From Microglena sp. YARC (lineage: Eukaryota; Chlorophyta; Chlorophyceae; Chlamydomonadales; Chlamydomonadaceae): a stretch of DNA of 64,000 bases. This document shows, piece after piece, positions 43,001 to 52,725 of this stretch; position 1 is the stretch's first letter; each line of letters opens with the position of its first letter. Under the pieces are notes generated by a model. That model did not search any database. It had not been told where the DNA came from and worked only from the letters and a program-made list of their open reading frames with translations. The translations under genes and the position numbers were made by a program. Location of the stretch: positions 177,684,639-177,748,638 of the forward strand of contig CM039462.1 in the NCBI GenBank assembly GCA_022414725.1, given 5' to 3'.

Positions 43001-46000
43001 CTGGTCCCATTATATCCAAGTGAAGTCGTTGGAGAGGTGCACGGATCTCAGTTTTGCTTTCTTTAGGAAAAGGGAGACGTTTGCCCTTAGCCTTGTGACA
43101 AGCATCACATGGGATCTTACCCAACTTTTGCACTTGACCCAGACTGAGGGGTAAGTTCTTAACCATACCACTCTTGACAAGTTTGTGTAAGGCACTATAG
43201 CCGGGATGACCCAACCGCCTATGCCACAACCATGCAGGAGTGGTAGGGAGAACAACTCCACCGTCCTCATCAACATCAAGTGCAAACGCTGGATAATTGT
43301 CAGCAACTCTTAAACAACAACTGGAGGTGTGACAAGGCCTACATGCAAACTTGTACACACCATCACTGGAGGCAGGGAAGGACCAGAGAACAGAAGAGCC
43401 CTGAGTGGCAGTGCAACTAAGACTATCAAAAGAAACCTGGCAGTGGAGAGAATGAGCCACAGCATTTACTGACAGGAGATTCACCGGACAGTGAGGGATA
43501 TAAAGAACATTGGTTAGAGTGATTGATGTTGGTAACCAATCACTACATAACACAATGGATCCCTTACCTCTGACCGTTGAATCACCCCGTCACCAAATCG
43601 AACCGTAGGCCCAACAGCAGAAGATTCAAACACAGTGAACAAAGACTTATCACCCGTGATTGACATTCCAGCTCCAGAGTCCACATGCCAGACACCCTCA
43701 GAAAGACTAGGGCTACACACGTTAGAGAACTTCGTAGTGCAAGAGAATAGGACAGAGCGTACCTCCTAGTTCTTGGACATGGCGTACCCATCAATCTGAG
43801 CCTGCAAGGAGGACAACTGCTTGCGAGTCAGCGAACCTGGAAGGGCCAAGGCAACGGGCACGGGTTCAATGCCCGGTGCACTAGCCTTGGCCTTTCGCAG
43901 GTGCGGATGTTTCGTCCAGCAACGGTCCTCCGAGTGGCTCGTTTTGGAAAGACAGGGGCCCCAAGTGCAATCCAAGCGCCTCTTGGTAGTCCCGGAACCC
44001 TGAGGACCAGGTCCCTGCCACGCTGAAAAGCAGCATTGGCAGGGACTTGGGGAGGATCGCGGGACCAACCAGGATGCCTCGGATCAGACTTAGGGAGAGA
44101 CACGTTCAAGAAATCTAATGATCTATATGCTGCCAGACAGGTCCAGTAATCAACAGGCTGGTTCTGATGCAGTGGGAGACCAAACTGTAGCCGCAGAGAG
44201 TCGAAGCGGGGGTGCATGATGCCATTAATAATAGTATGCATGGCATGGCGCTGAGGCTGTGGGTATCCCGCACTGCGGAGGTCAGAGCACAAGCCCCGGA
44301 CCCTGCGAAAGAACACATCCACAGGTTCAGAGTTGTCCATGGTTGCACGCCGAAGCTCAACAAGCATGAGAGGGACACGAGCAGCAAGAGCATCAGAACG
44401 CTGTCTTCGGATATGCAAGAAGATATCCCGAGGAGTGGCAAAATCCTGATACACATTGACCATCGCATCCGTCATGTTCGCAAGCATCATAGTGAGACAC
44501 ATGAACTCCTGACGTTCCAGGGGCAGGGCACTAAAACCCAACAGTGCAGGATCTACACGAGACTCACCATGAGAGGCCGAGGGTCCAGCAGCAAGAGGAT
44601 CAGGCACAGGAGCATACGAGGCACGAACCGACATAAAATACTCGGCAGCAATGCCAGCATCATATGCGCGCTGATCATCTAAGTTCCTAATGAGATCTAA
44701 GGAACGCGCAACACTCGCAACGAGCTCGAAATCAGGCCTAACAGGAACAAAACTGAGAGGGACCTTCACATACTGATACCCTCGGAGATCATTGTTCCTA
44801 CGCCCAATCCCACCAAAGGTAACACCTCCAGGGGAAGGGTAGTTAATCCCTGCTTCACAGGTCCTAGAAAAGCACGACACTCATGACCCAGCTCAGAGTA
44901 AGCCATCACACGCTTAGGGCGACCCTTTCTATCTAGATTAGCCCGAGTGGCTGCCTCATCCAGCCTACCGTACAAAGTGCGATCAAGAGAATCTCCAGCA
45001 TACTGGGCTTGGCGAATAAGCCGGCAGTCCCGCACAGCCAGCCGCACAGGTGGTGTGCCATCAAGCAGATGTTCCCAGGATATGCCGGACAGCGTAGGAT
45101 TCATAGACGGCGGAGGGCCAGGCGCAGGTGGCAGATCCACCGGTGGAGGTGGAGGGGGCTCCTGCGAGGTGCCAGCAGCAGATCTGTGGACACTCGTGGC
45201 AGCAGCCTCGCGAGCCCGAGTATGGTAAGCACCAAGAGCCCGCTCTGCAGGGTTGTGAGCCTGCTCTGCAAGGTTGAGTAGAGGACCCAAAGGACCAAGA
45301 GACGAACTCCGCAGCAAAGACGGCTTGACCACCTCAGGTAGGTCCGGTGGAAGCGGCGCAAGCAGAGCGGCAGACGGAGGCTTGAAAACCGCAGGAGAAG
45401 GTGCCAATTGAGGCTCATACACCGGAGAGACAGTGGAGGTGTGGAAAACCCTAGTAGCAGAAGAGGGAGTGACTCCACCGAAGTCGCCACTTCTGGCACT
45501 CTGTAGATCTTCCATACAATCATCAGAGTAATCTTCCTCTGAGTCGTCAGACTTGCCGTAAGCATAGCCATCTTCATGGCTATGGAGAGCAAGGTCTACA
45601 GTGTCGTAGGTAAAGCGGGCATCAGCGGGTGGAGGCGACCTTGCATACTGGATAATCTGTGTGGAAACACAGCATAGGCGCATCAGAATATCCTCAACCT
45701 CAGGTCGGAGACGTTGGACAAAAGGAGAAGGAGACGGAGAAATGGAGGTATTGGAGGGGGGGTGGCTTCCATGATGGCGGAAGGAGACTCATCTCCGGCA
45801 GCAGAGGCCGCTGGCGCGCAATCATCTAGCCAATCAGTGGGAACACGAATCTTTAGAGGAAGAATTCGGTCGCATCCATTACTGATAATAACGCTCTCCA
45901 TACCGCGCGACCAGGAAATACCATTCTGTGGGGTAAGTTTCTCGAAGCCGGCAGGAGGCCCACGCGGAAGTTGCATTGTAAAGCAGTGGTAGAAGTAATA

Positions 46001-49000
46001 AGCCCGTAACCTATCAGCTAGAAAGCACTTCGAAGAGTGGACAGAGATGTATGCAGCGGAGACAGACGCGCCAATCTATACACGGAGACAAGAATTGCGT
46101 TACAAGGACAGGCGGACGCCAAAGAACACCAGCGGTGGGAGAGGCGGATGCCTGTAACCTGACTAGACCCTAAGTCAGGAATCTTAAGCCAGGCACCGGC
46201 TATACAGAGTGTGTCAGTGAGAGACCGATGACGCAGTCAACAGGAAGCTGTCACCGTGTCATGAAGGATGACACAGTCTACGGGAAGCTGACACAGTACA
46301 GACAGAAACACTGTCTGGGCCGATAGTTCTAAGGAAGTACATAAGTAGTCACCAAGTCATAAAACGCGTGAGAGCACCGCAATTCATGCTGACACTTTGT
46401 AGCTTTGATAGCTGTGTAGCTTTGTAGCTGAGTAGCCTCGTAGCTTTGTAGCTTTTACAGCTGTGTAGCTTTGTAGCTGATGAGTTGCTAAGGGTGCATA
46501 ATATGTGATGTAGAGGTTTGCAGCATAGGGGGTGCAAAGGTTGCGACATAGATGATGCAGAGGTTGCAGCATAGGGGGTGCAAAGGTTGCAGCATAAGTG
46601 ATGCAGAGGTTGCAGCATGGGTGATGCAGACGTTGCAGCATAGGTGATGCAGACAGTGCAGCATAGGTGATGCAGAAGATAGTAGGGGGTAGCAGAGGAA
46701 GAGCAGTGGCTGTAGTGTTGTCAGCACTTGTGTCTCTGGGGAAGCGGGACAGGGCATCTGCGTTGCCATGTCGTGCACCATGCCGTCATCTTGAGATGGC
46801 ACTGGTGCATTTTGATGAGGAGAACACGTATAAAATGCAATGTTACCCCTCATGTCTTTGGCCTCTTGGGTAGTCGTGAGGTAGGTATCGTACCTCACTA
46901 GGGTGTTTGTATTATACATTAAAGTGTTGCAACTACTGTGTGTATCCCTCCCCCCCCCTGCATTTAGCTTGCTGGGTGGGTAGGTACCTAGGAACTATTC
47001 TTGTAACACATAGCATATCACCACCTGTATTACCCCCCCTTTCACGGAGTGGGAAAAAGAAAGGTGGTGAAAGCGAATGGCCAGAAATAAATATAAGAAC
47101 CAACAGAGTGCAAAGGGCACATGATGCATGATTAGTTGATGCCTCATATATAGGGCGCTGCTGGCGCTGAGCGAACTGATAGCGCTGAGCGCGCTGATGC
47201 CGCTTAGAGCGTTGTGGCCGCTGAGGCTGCTGAGGGCGCTGATGCGCTAAGGGCGCTGATGTAGCAGAGGGCGCTTGATGTAGCAGAGGGCACTGATGCT
47301 GCATAGGGCGCTGATGCTGCATAGGGCGCTGATGGCGCTTCGGGCGCTGATGGCGCTGAGTGCGCTGAGAGCGCTGAAGGTGATATACTATCCCTGGGTA
47401 TACCAGTTGTCTTCTGGGGTATACCAGCTTTCTTCTGGGGTTGGGTTGCTGGCTGTTGGTGGAGCTTCTAGTTGCCGTGGTTGGGCGCGATGTTGGTGCT
47501 GATCACGCATGTGTGGTGCTTGTTGGCCGCTTGTTGTGAGGTGTCGAAATTCTTGGCGAAGTGCTCAGACGGTCTCGTGCAGCTGCTGGTTATGTTGCTC
47601 AGCTTGTAGTTGCAGTGCCATAACAATGTCTGTGCTGTGGAGTTGCTGCATGTTGTTGTAGTTGCCTTGGTTGTGACTGTGGTAGGCATTTTGGTTGCGT
47701 TGATCGTTGCCTTGGTTGTTGCTGTGGTTGCCTTGGTTGTTTTGGTAGCCTTGATAGTTCCCTTGGTTGCTGTGGCCAAAGTTCTGGCTGTCTCCTTGGT
47801 GCCCTTGATAACTGACTTGGTTGTTGCCCTGGTTACGGTCCTGGTATCCATTGAAGTTGTTGACATGGTAGGGGTTGGGGTTCTTGCCCCTGTAATTAGG
47901 GCTGATGACGAAGGGGTTGTCGGTGGGCTTTGGTAACTTGTGGAGGCTGAGGGTAGCTTGGTGGCTGGGGTTGTGCCGACCATCACTAAGGGGGTTGACT
48001 GGCAGCACTGGTTTTTGATGTGGAGGCTCAATTGGCCTCTGTGTCGGTGGCTTGGAGACACAGATCAACTGGGACTGTGCTGTCATATCGTCCCTTTTGG
48101 ATGCCTCTGTCTGTGCAATTACTGAGAGTCTGTCCATAGTGTGGAGTTCTAGGTCAAGCTTGTATAGCTTGGCGATTGACCAGCATCCAAGCGGGGTGAC
48201 ATCCTTCATCCTTCCATAGTTCTCTTGTAAGATTGGGGCCATTTGATCAAGCAGGTCGCCAGCCTTGGTTAGGTTCCCGGTAGTGGGGTTGTCCAGCCCT
48301 GATGTCCCACTCCTCATATTTCTTCATGAATTCGGCCATCAAGATGCGAGGCATGGGGAATAAGGTGCTTGCACTGTCGTAACAGTCGAACTGTTCATAT
48401 TCCTCCTTTGCGTCGAGAGGTGTGATCTTGAGTGCGAGCGCCAGCCCAGTCTTGACTAACTCATAGAAGTGCATGAGCTTTGCCTGCCAAGTGGCTGGGT
48501 TCATGACTAGTTGACCATGCTCGTTAACTTGGGGGACTCCATTCAGGGAGCGCTGAGTTTGAAGAGCCTCGCTCTCCTGGATCCATGTGTCCCGTTTATC
48601 TGTGAACAAGCAAAAGGGTTGCGAATTCTCGTAGACTTGGACCATCATCTGTTCCCACAGTTCTTCCACCGCAAGGGTCCTCCTGAAGTTGACGATGTAA
48701 CTCTTCATCATTAGTAGCCATGCCTTGGTTTGTGCCACGTTGCCGCCGTTAAGTTGCGATCCTGCTGTTGGCAATTGCCAAGAGAAGATGGCCCCGACGT
48801 CCATTGTAATTGGGGTAGGGAGGGCGAGTGGCTGGGTCACCCGGTATGGGAGTGCTGGTGATGGTACTGCTGGAGGGTGCGTCTTGTTGTCTGTTGTCTG
48901 ATGTCTATGGAGGTGGTGGACTGATGTCGAAAGGAGGAGGGGGGGGTGATATATAGGGATAGGGAGGAGGAGAGTGTCCCCCACCTGACTGGGAGGGGAG

Positions 49001-52000
49001 AGCTGATAGGGGATTGTCCTTCCTTGGATCAAGGATGGGTTTCCCTAGTGGAGTGGTTGAGTGGTGTGTTGCTGAATGCAGGAAGTTATAAAAATGCAGC
49101 TATATATTCAGTCACGGAAAAGTCAGCGAAGCCTAGCGAAGGAAGTTTAGGCACAAAACATGCAGGTTCAGAAAATGCAGGCTATTTCAGCCACAGGAAA
49201 TCCTAGTTTAGGAAAGTCTGAAAGTTCTGCACGCAATAATGTAGTGGAAAGTAGTGTTTATAAGTTGAAGTGGGCTATTGGAGGCAGCGCTTCGCCGTTC
49301 CCTTCGGCTAGGGTGATAGTCTTTCCAATACTGCAAGAAGTAACGTGGGATGTGAGGTGACGGAGTTTGAATTGGGGTAGTTGGGGCAGCGCTTTGCTGT
49401 TACCTGCGGTTGAAGTGTATGGTGTTGTGGAGCAGGAGTCCAAGAAAAAAAAGGCGGCCCTTAGCCATTCCTTTTTTTTTTAATTGGGTGGTGCGTCTCT
49501 AACAGTGGTGCAACTAAAAAAAGCGGCCTTACAGCGTGCTATTTTTGTAAGATAGGATGGTGTATATGGAATAATGGTGCAACCACAGAAAAGGGCGGCC
49601 TCTCGGCATGTTTTGTGAAATGTATGGATGGTGTATTCGAAGCAGGAGTCCAACTAAAAATGGGCGGCCCTCCGCCGTGCTGTATGGTTTAAGCGATAGG
49701 GTATGAGGTCAGAAAGTCAGGAAGATTCCCGTACCTAGCGAGGTGGTGGGTTGTCTTCTCCGAAGAACTTGAAATCAAGTAGACCTACGCGTGGTGGGAA
49801 AGGGGTATAACTGATTAGAAGAAGCAGTTTGTCCAATTGAATGGTTGGCTGTTTTGGTGAATGTATGCTAGTATCAGTAATAGCGGTATCAGCGATAACT
49901 GTATGAGCGATATTTGTAACAGCAAGTACGGGATTGTACTTGCTGAACAGGCCTTGGTACTCAGGGGGGTGGAATCTCACAGCAGAGGGAGAGGTATCAG
50001 CAAATTGGTATCAGCAAGTCAGTATCAGCAAGTCGGTATTCGCCGTATAAGTGTTCAGAAGTACGGGATCGGTACTGTCTCTAAACGGATTGGGCGGTTC
50101 TAAACAGGATTGGTATCAAGAAGTAGACTGGTACATACTTTAGTTGACAAGTTCTGTCTTACAGCAGGTGTATTTTCTGGTGTATGTTTAGATCAGTTGG
50201 ATAGGTTCTGTCCTACAGCAGGTGTACGTTTCTGGTGTATGTTTGGATCAGTTGGATGGGTTATGTCCTACAGCAGGTGTATGTTTCTGGTGTATGTTTG
50301 GATCAGTTGGATGGGTTCTGTCCTACAGCAGGTGTATGTTTCTGGTGTATGTTTGGATCACGTGGGTGGGTTGTGTCCTACAGCAGGTGTATGTATCTGT
50401 TGTATGTTTGGATCAGGTGGGGAGTCTTAAAGTGGTAGACTGGATTGTATCAGCAGTATCAATGAAGCGTGCAGGGATCAGTGTTTGTCTAATGTGGTTA
50501 GTCTTGGGTGGGACACCGCAAGGTGGGTTGGGTTCTAAGTCCTCTAGGGGCTGCTAGTGAGTTGTGTCTACTCGTAATGTAGGAGGAGCAATGGAGGAGA
50601 AGTGCGCCCGTGATCTATAGTTGATCAGTATGGTTATGGGGGCTGTATGCATGTTGTTAGAATGGGTTAATTAAGTCCAAACTATGGTTTCAACAGGTAG
50701 AGTGGGGCATGACGTCCAAACTATATGTGTACAGCTTTATCCAATCAGCAGCAAAGGGCTAAGGGTTCACTGCCCAAAGTGGTCGCTCTACATGCTGGCT
50801 CAATTCTCAACAAGATTCCCCAGGGTATGTTCCCGTGGGTAGCTTTTTCTAAACAGAAAAAAAAAACGAAAGCCCTGGCAGGGAGTACCAAAGGGCTTTT
50901 AGTTATTTAAATAGGCCCTGGCAGGGGGTACCAAAGGTGTGGGGTCTCTGTATTCCTAAGTCGGGATACCGGGGATTGGAGCTTGCAACGGAGTTTTCCG
51001 CGGGCCGGTAGCGGTAGGGACTTGGAAGACGCAGAGGGTTGATTACCCGAGGTTGTTTCTGTAGAAGCGTTGAGTGTTGAAGAGAGTTACAAAGGGTTCA
51101 AAGAACGGAATAAAGCTATAAATTGCGGTCGCCATGTGAACGGGCAAGTGTCTACAGAACTTGCCGGAAATGGCCAGTGAGATGCGAAGTGCAATGCGCT
51201 ATAACCGTTGAAGGTTGTCAAGCGCTGCAATAGCTTAAGATAACTAAATATGACGGGTGAGAGCTTTCATATGGTCAACGTGACGGGTTTATGTCAGTCG
51301 GGGTAAGCTCGGCAAAGGGTACGTCCGCAAGCAGGGCTAAGCGATGGCCTACACCAAGTTGGCTTGAAGCGTACCTGTAGAAGCGTTGAGTGTTGAAGAG
51401 AGACCGATTGTAGTCGGTTCTCGGGTTATCAACCCCTAATTTCCTAGGTTACGCTTACAGCTATGGCTTTGCATTTGCAGGTGAAAGGAGATATGCTACG
51501 GCACTGCATTGTTATGTCTCGTGTTAAGACAAGTGCCCGATAACAGTCTCGTGTTATCACAAGCGTCAGCTAATTAATTACTTAATTAATTAATTGGTAT
51601 GTGTAACCGAGTAATCCTAGGTAGCTGTGGGTAGCTGGCCACGGCTACGGCGGGTCGACTCTGCCAGATCTGGGCTACCTGGGCATGCGCTGGCGAGAGG
51701 AGTTATGCTACGGCACTGCATTGTTATGTCTCGTGTTAAGACAAGTGCCCGATAACAGTCTCGTGTTATTACAAGCGTCAGCTAATTAATTACTTAATTA
51801 ATTAATTGGTATGTGTAACCGAGTAATCCTAGGTAGCTGGCCACGGCTACGGCGGGTCGACTCAGCCAGATCTGGGCTACCTGGGCTCAGGTCTGGTCAG
51901 AGTCCGCTCTTGGTGTGTGTGTGCGTGTACATGGTATTTCCCGTGCTTTTAGTGTTACGTAGGTAAACACGCAATCGCGTGTGACATTACTCCAATGTTT

Positions 52001-52299
52001 TGTTTTTCGCAGATCAGATCGGCCTTAGGCCAAAGGGCAGCACTGAGGCCGCTGAGGTGGCCAAGGCCGTCCTTCAGGGCCTTGTTGACAGCTGGCGAGA
52101 GCTTGAAGCCAGCGTCACCTACGGCAATGCATCATACGAAATTAGAAGCCTTGGTGATGAAGTCAAGGAGCTGGGTAAGGTGCTAGGCACTAACATTCCC
52201 CCCAAGCTGCGCAAATCGCTGGCAGGTCTGTGCAGCTTCATCGTTTGCAGGACCGGCGACATTGGGGATGCGTTTGAGGGAACTGTCGAGGCTTTTTGA
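37081..52299 (+). CDS. unrecognised host gene, last two exons split by a retrotransposon-filled intron
   Basis: Exon x (37081-37109) follows GAGCAGCAG and ends TCCT|GTGAGT; it encodes FGGVLNFTS plus one base. Exon y (52013-52299) follows TGTTTTTCGCAG and ends in TGA. The leftover base joins AT to make a tyrosine codon, giving LNFTS-Y-QIGLRPKGS and then AEVAKAVLQGLVDSWREL, SYEIRSLGDEVKELGKVL, NIPPKLRKSLAGLCSFIV and a C-terminal GDAFEGTVEAF. The protein looks helical and soluble. The 14.9-kb intron holds elements B and C; without B it would be about 123 nt plus the 5-bp duplication. Phase agreement and strong splice sites support the model; the family is unknown. Confidence 0.5.
37212..38264 (-). 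repeat. element B LTR, left (3' LTR in coding sense)
   Basis: About 1053 bp, differing from the right LTR at about six positions and by one base in a G run. Internally it contains a roughly 240-bp direct duplication including TATGCTACGGCACTGCATTG, AGACAAGTGCCCGATAACAG and AATTAATTACTTAATTAATT. Confidence 0.9.
38813..39244 (-). CDS. weak ORF in element B, unrecognised
   Basis: 143 codons from ATG, with an aliphatic segment VITTVFGFFLFSCSMF and seven or more cysteines. It lies near the 3' end of element B in coding sense, a position where some LTR elements carry an extra gene. No family is recognised and it may be chance. Confidence 0.25.
   Translation of the reverse strand: MTPLSSNCSILEFIAPCAEPCNNINRDFKLYSDLSTILTRFALPLIYRLCSRQTACVTQTCLVPVVDQLRLANRLSCMFIHQCVGGKCISIPGTIHVPVITTVFGFFLFSCSMFRVALHIRNTIPNLLQNKFVATTGLLTGSL
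39358..39740 (-). repeat. element C LTR, left (3' LTR in coding sense)
   Basis: 383 bp. The short purine-rich TAGGTGGAG directly outside its inner end is the likely polypurine tract. Confidence 0.95.
40064..43765 (-). CDS. pol: element C Pol: protease, integrase, reverse transcriptase, RNase H (frame-disrupted)
   Basis: In order: aspartic protease WHVDSGAGMSITGD (43.7 kb); GAG-pre-integrase WHRRLGHPGYSALHKL with CDACHKAK; integrase core with LDIMGP, RSDRAKEF and ATVERYNG supplying the D,D,E triad; LLRVFGCPCYV; reverse transcriptase from RWLFVKKIGVDGSIRFKARF through RQLDIKTAFLNAKLE and SLYGLKQAPRAW to the catalytic YVDD; RNase H with TRPDISFAVSYLSRF, FSDSSFADD and, after two shifts, SSSEADYQAL and NCADPFTKPL. 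The longest unbroken frame is 1037 codons (40440-43553). One-base shifts occur near 43585 (C4 on the plus strand), 40447 (C5) and about 40270. The normal end is a TAG at 40064. Full Copia pol length (about 1230 codons) is retained. Confidence 0.9.
43766..45976 (-). CDS. gag: element C Gag (frame-disrupted), ending in UAG before Pol
   Basis: The frame opens MQLPRGPPAGFEKLT about 35 bp inside the primer site. A long Pro/Ala-rich N-terminal part (QEPPPPPPVDLPPAP) precedes a UBN2-like capsid region with YQDFATPRDIFLHIRRQRSD, PVDVFFRRVRGLCSDLRS and IINGIMHPRFDSLRLQFG. A knuckle-like CTWGPCLSKTSHSEDRC follows, spaced C-x4-C-x5-H-x4-C instead of the canonical C-x2-C-x4-H-x4-C. One-base shifts fall at G runs of 7 (45756-45762), 3 (44848-44850) and 3 (44013-44015). 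A TAG at 43766-43768 lies in frame with the protease immediately downstream. At about 737 codons it is long for a Copia Gag. Confidence 0.8.
46012..46394 (-). repeat. element C LTR, right (5' LTR in coding sense)
   Basis: 383 bp, no difference seen against the left copy, followed outside by the CTTTG duplication. Confidence 0.95.
46400..46690 (-). repeat. TAGCTTTGTAGC and TTGCAGCATA repeats in element B
   Basis: Short tandem TTGTAGCTG units continue the repeat seen at 39260-39357 on the other side of element C, followed by about 24-bp units of GATGCAGAGGTTGCAGCATA. The frames reading CCNLCTPYAAT-like repeats are artefacts. Confidence 0.8.
47150..47380 (-). repeat. GGGCGCTGATG tandem repeat in element B
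   Basis: About eighteen GCGCTGA-type units spaced 9-22 bp, lying downstream of the gag-like frames in coding sense. Confidence 0.8.
47565..49032 (-). CDS. element B Gag-like protein with Asn/Gln/Gly-rich tail (one frameshift)
   Basis: Two overlapping frames (48247-49032, 261 codons; 47565-48317, 250 codons) join across a one-base shift near 48300, beside a GGG run. The first part has capsid-like helices: IFSWQLPTAGSQLNGGN, TKAWLLMMKSYIVNF, ATWQAKLMHFYELVKTG and ILMAEFMKKYEEW. The second starts with LLDQMAPILQENYGRM and GCWSIAKLYKLDLELHTMD, then turns into a low-complexity tail of NQG, HNQGN and YQGYQNNQGN units. No CCHC knuckle is visible. Position next to the 5' LTR and size suggest Gag; the family is not one I can name. 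Confidence 0.55.
50150..50425 (+). repeat. 56-bp tandem repeat in element B leader
   Basis: Five units of TCCTACAGCAGGTGTATG, TTTCTGGTGTATGTTTGG and ATCAGTTGGATGGG, between the 5' LTR and gag in coding sense. Confidence 0.85.
50873..50935 (-). promoter_or_regulatory. duplicated primer-binding-site-like sequence of element B
   Basis: CCCTGGCAGGGAGTACCAAA (50873-50892) and CCCTGGCAGGGGGTACCAAA (50916-50935) are near-identical. In coding sense the second gives TTGGTACCCCCTGCCAGGG at the inner edge of the 5' LTR, the position and TGG start expected for pairing with a tRNA 3' end. Confidence 0.55.
50935..51986 (-). repeat. element B LTR, right (5' LTR in coding sense)
   Basis: About 1052 bp, about 99.4 percent identical to the left LTR by my count. 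Confidence 0.9.
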
Positions 52300-52374
52300 G
52301 GCGTGGAGGATGAATGGTAGTGCCTGGGCTACAAGTGTTATATATGTAGCTGAAGTTTAGCTGAAGCACACTAA

Positions 52375-52725
52375 GAAAAACCACGCAGGGTACGTCGCAT
52401 GAGATTCCCTATCAGAGAAGTATTAGGATCGCTCTAACTGTCAGTATTTCACCTGACCTAGGCAACAGATTCCCTATCAGAGAAGGGTTTGGATGGCTCT
52501 AACTGTCAGTATTTCATCTGATCTAGGCAGCAGATTCCCTATCAGAGAAGGGTTTGGATGGCTCTAACTTGATTTGATACCCGTAGGCTCTAACTTGACC
52601 CGTAGGCTGTAACTTGACCCGTAGACCCGTAGGCTCTAACTTGATTTGATACCCGTAGGCTCTAACTTGACCCGTAGACCCGTAGGCTATAACTTGATTT
52701 GATACCCGTAGACTCTGAGAAAAAT
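52375..52725 (+). repeat. 62-bp and 30-50 bp repeats downstream of exon y
   Basis: Three units of ATTCCCTATCAGAGAAG, GCTCTAACTGTCAGTATTTC and CCTAGGCAACAG, then ACCCGTAGGCTCTAACTTGA units alternating with TTTGATACCCGTAG. Confidence 0.8.

Larger units (their letters stand above)
39358..46394 (-). mobile_element. LTR retrotransposon C: full-length Ty1/Copia element nested in B
   Basis: The two 383-bp LTRs (39358-39740 and 46012-46394) look identical base for base by eye. In coding sense they begin TGTCAGCATG and end CTAGCTGATA. The target duplication CTTTG flanks the unit (39353-39357 and 46395-46399) and lies in a TAGCTTTG repeat of element B. The right LTR is followed on the minus strand by GGTTACGGGCTTATT, similar to the initiator-tRNA half-site used by copia. 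All Copia domains are present in the order Gag, protease, integrase, reverse transcriptase, RNase H, but the frame is broken several times. Confidence 0.95.
37212..51986 (-). mobile_element. LTR retrotransposon B: large, gag-only, hosting element C
   Basis: LTRs of about 1.05 kb (37212-38264 and 50935-51986) bound the unit. The sequence TTACT flanks it (37207-37211 and 51987-51991), a 5-bp target duplication if the LTR is taken to start AGGTGTGGGG. On the minus strand the right LTR is followed by TTGGTACCCCCTGCCAGGG, a TGG-type primer-binding site. The only recognisable gene is a gag-like pair of frames (47565-49032). No integrase, reverse transcriptase or RNase H belongs to B itself. It resembles TR-GAG or LARD non-autonomous elements. 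It contains element C, repeats and a weak 143-codon frame (38813-39244). Confidence 0.85.
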
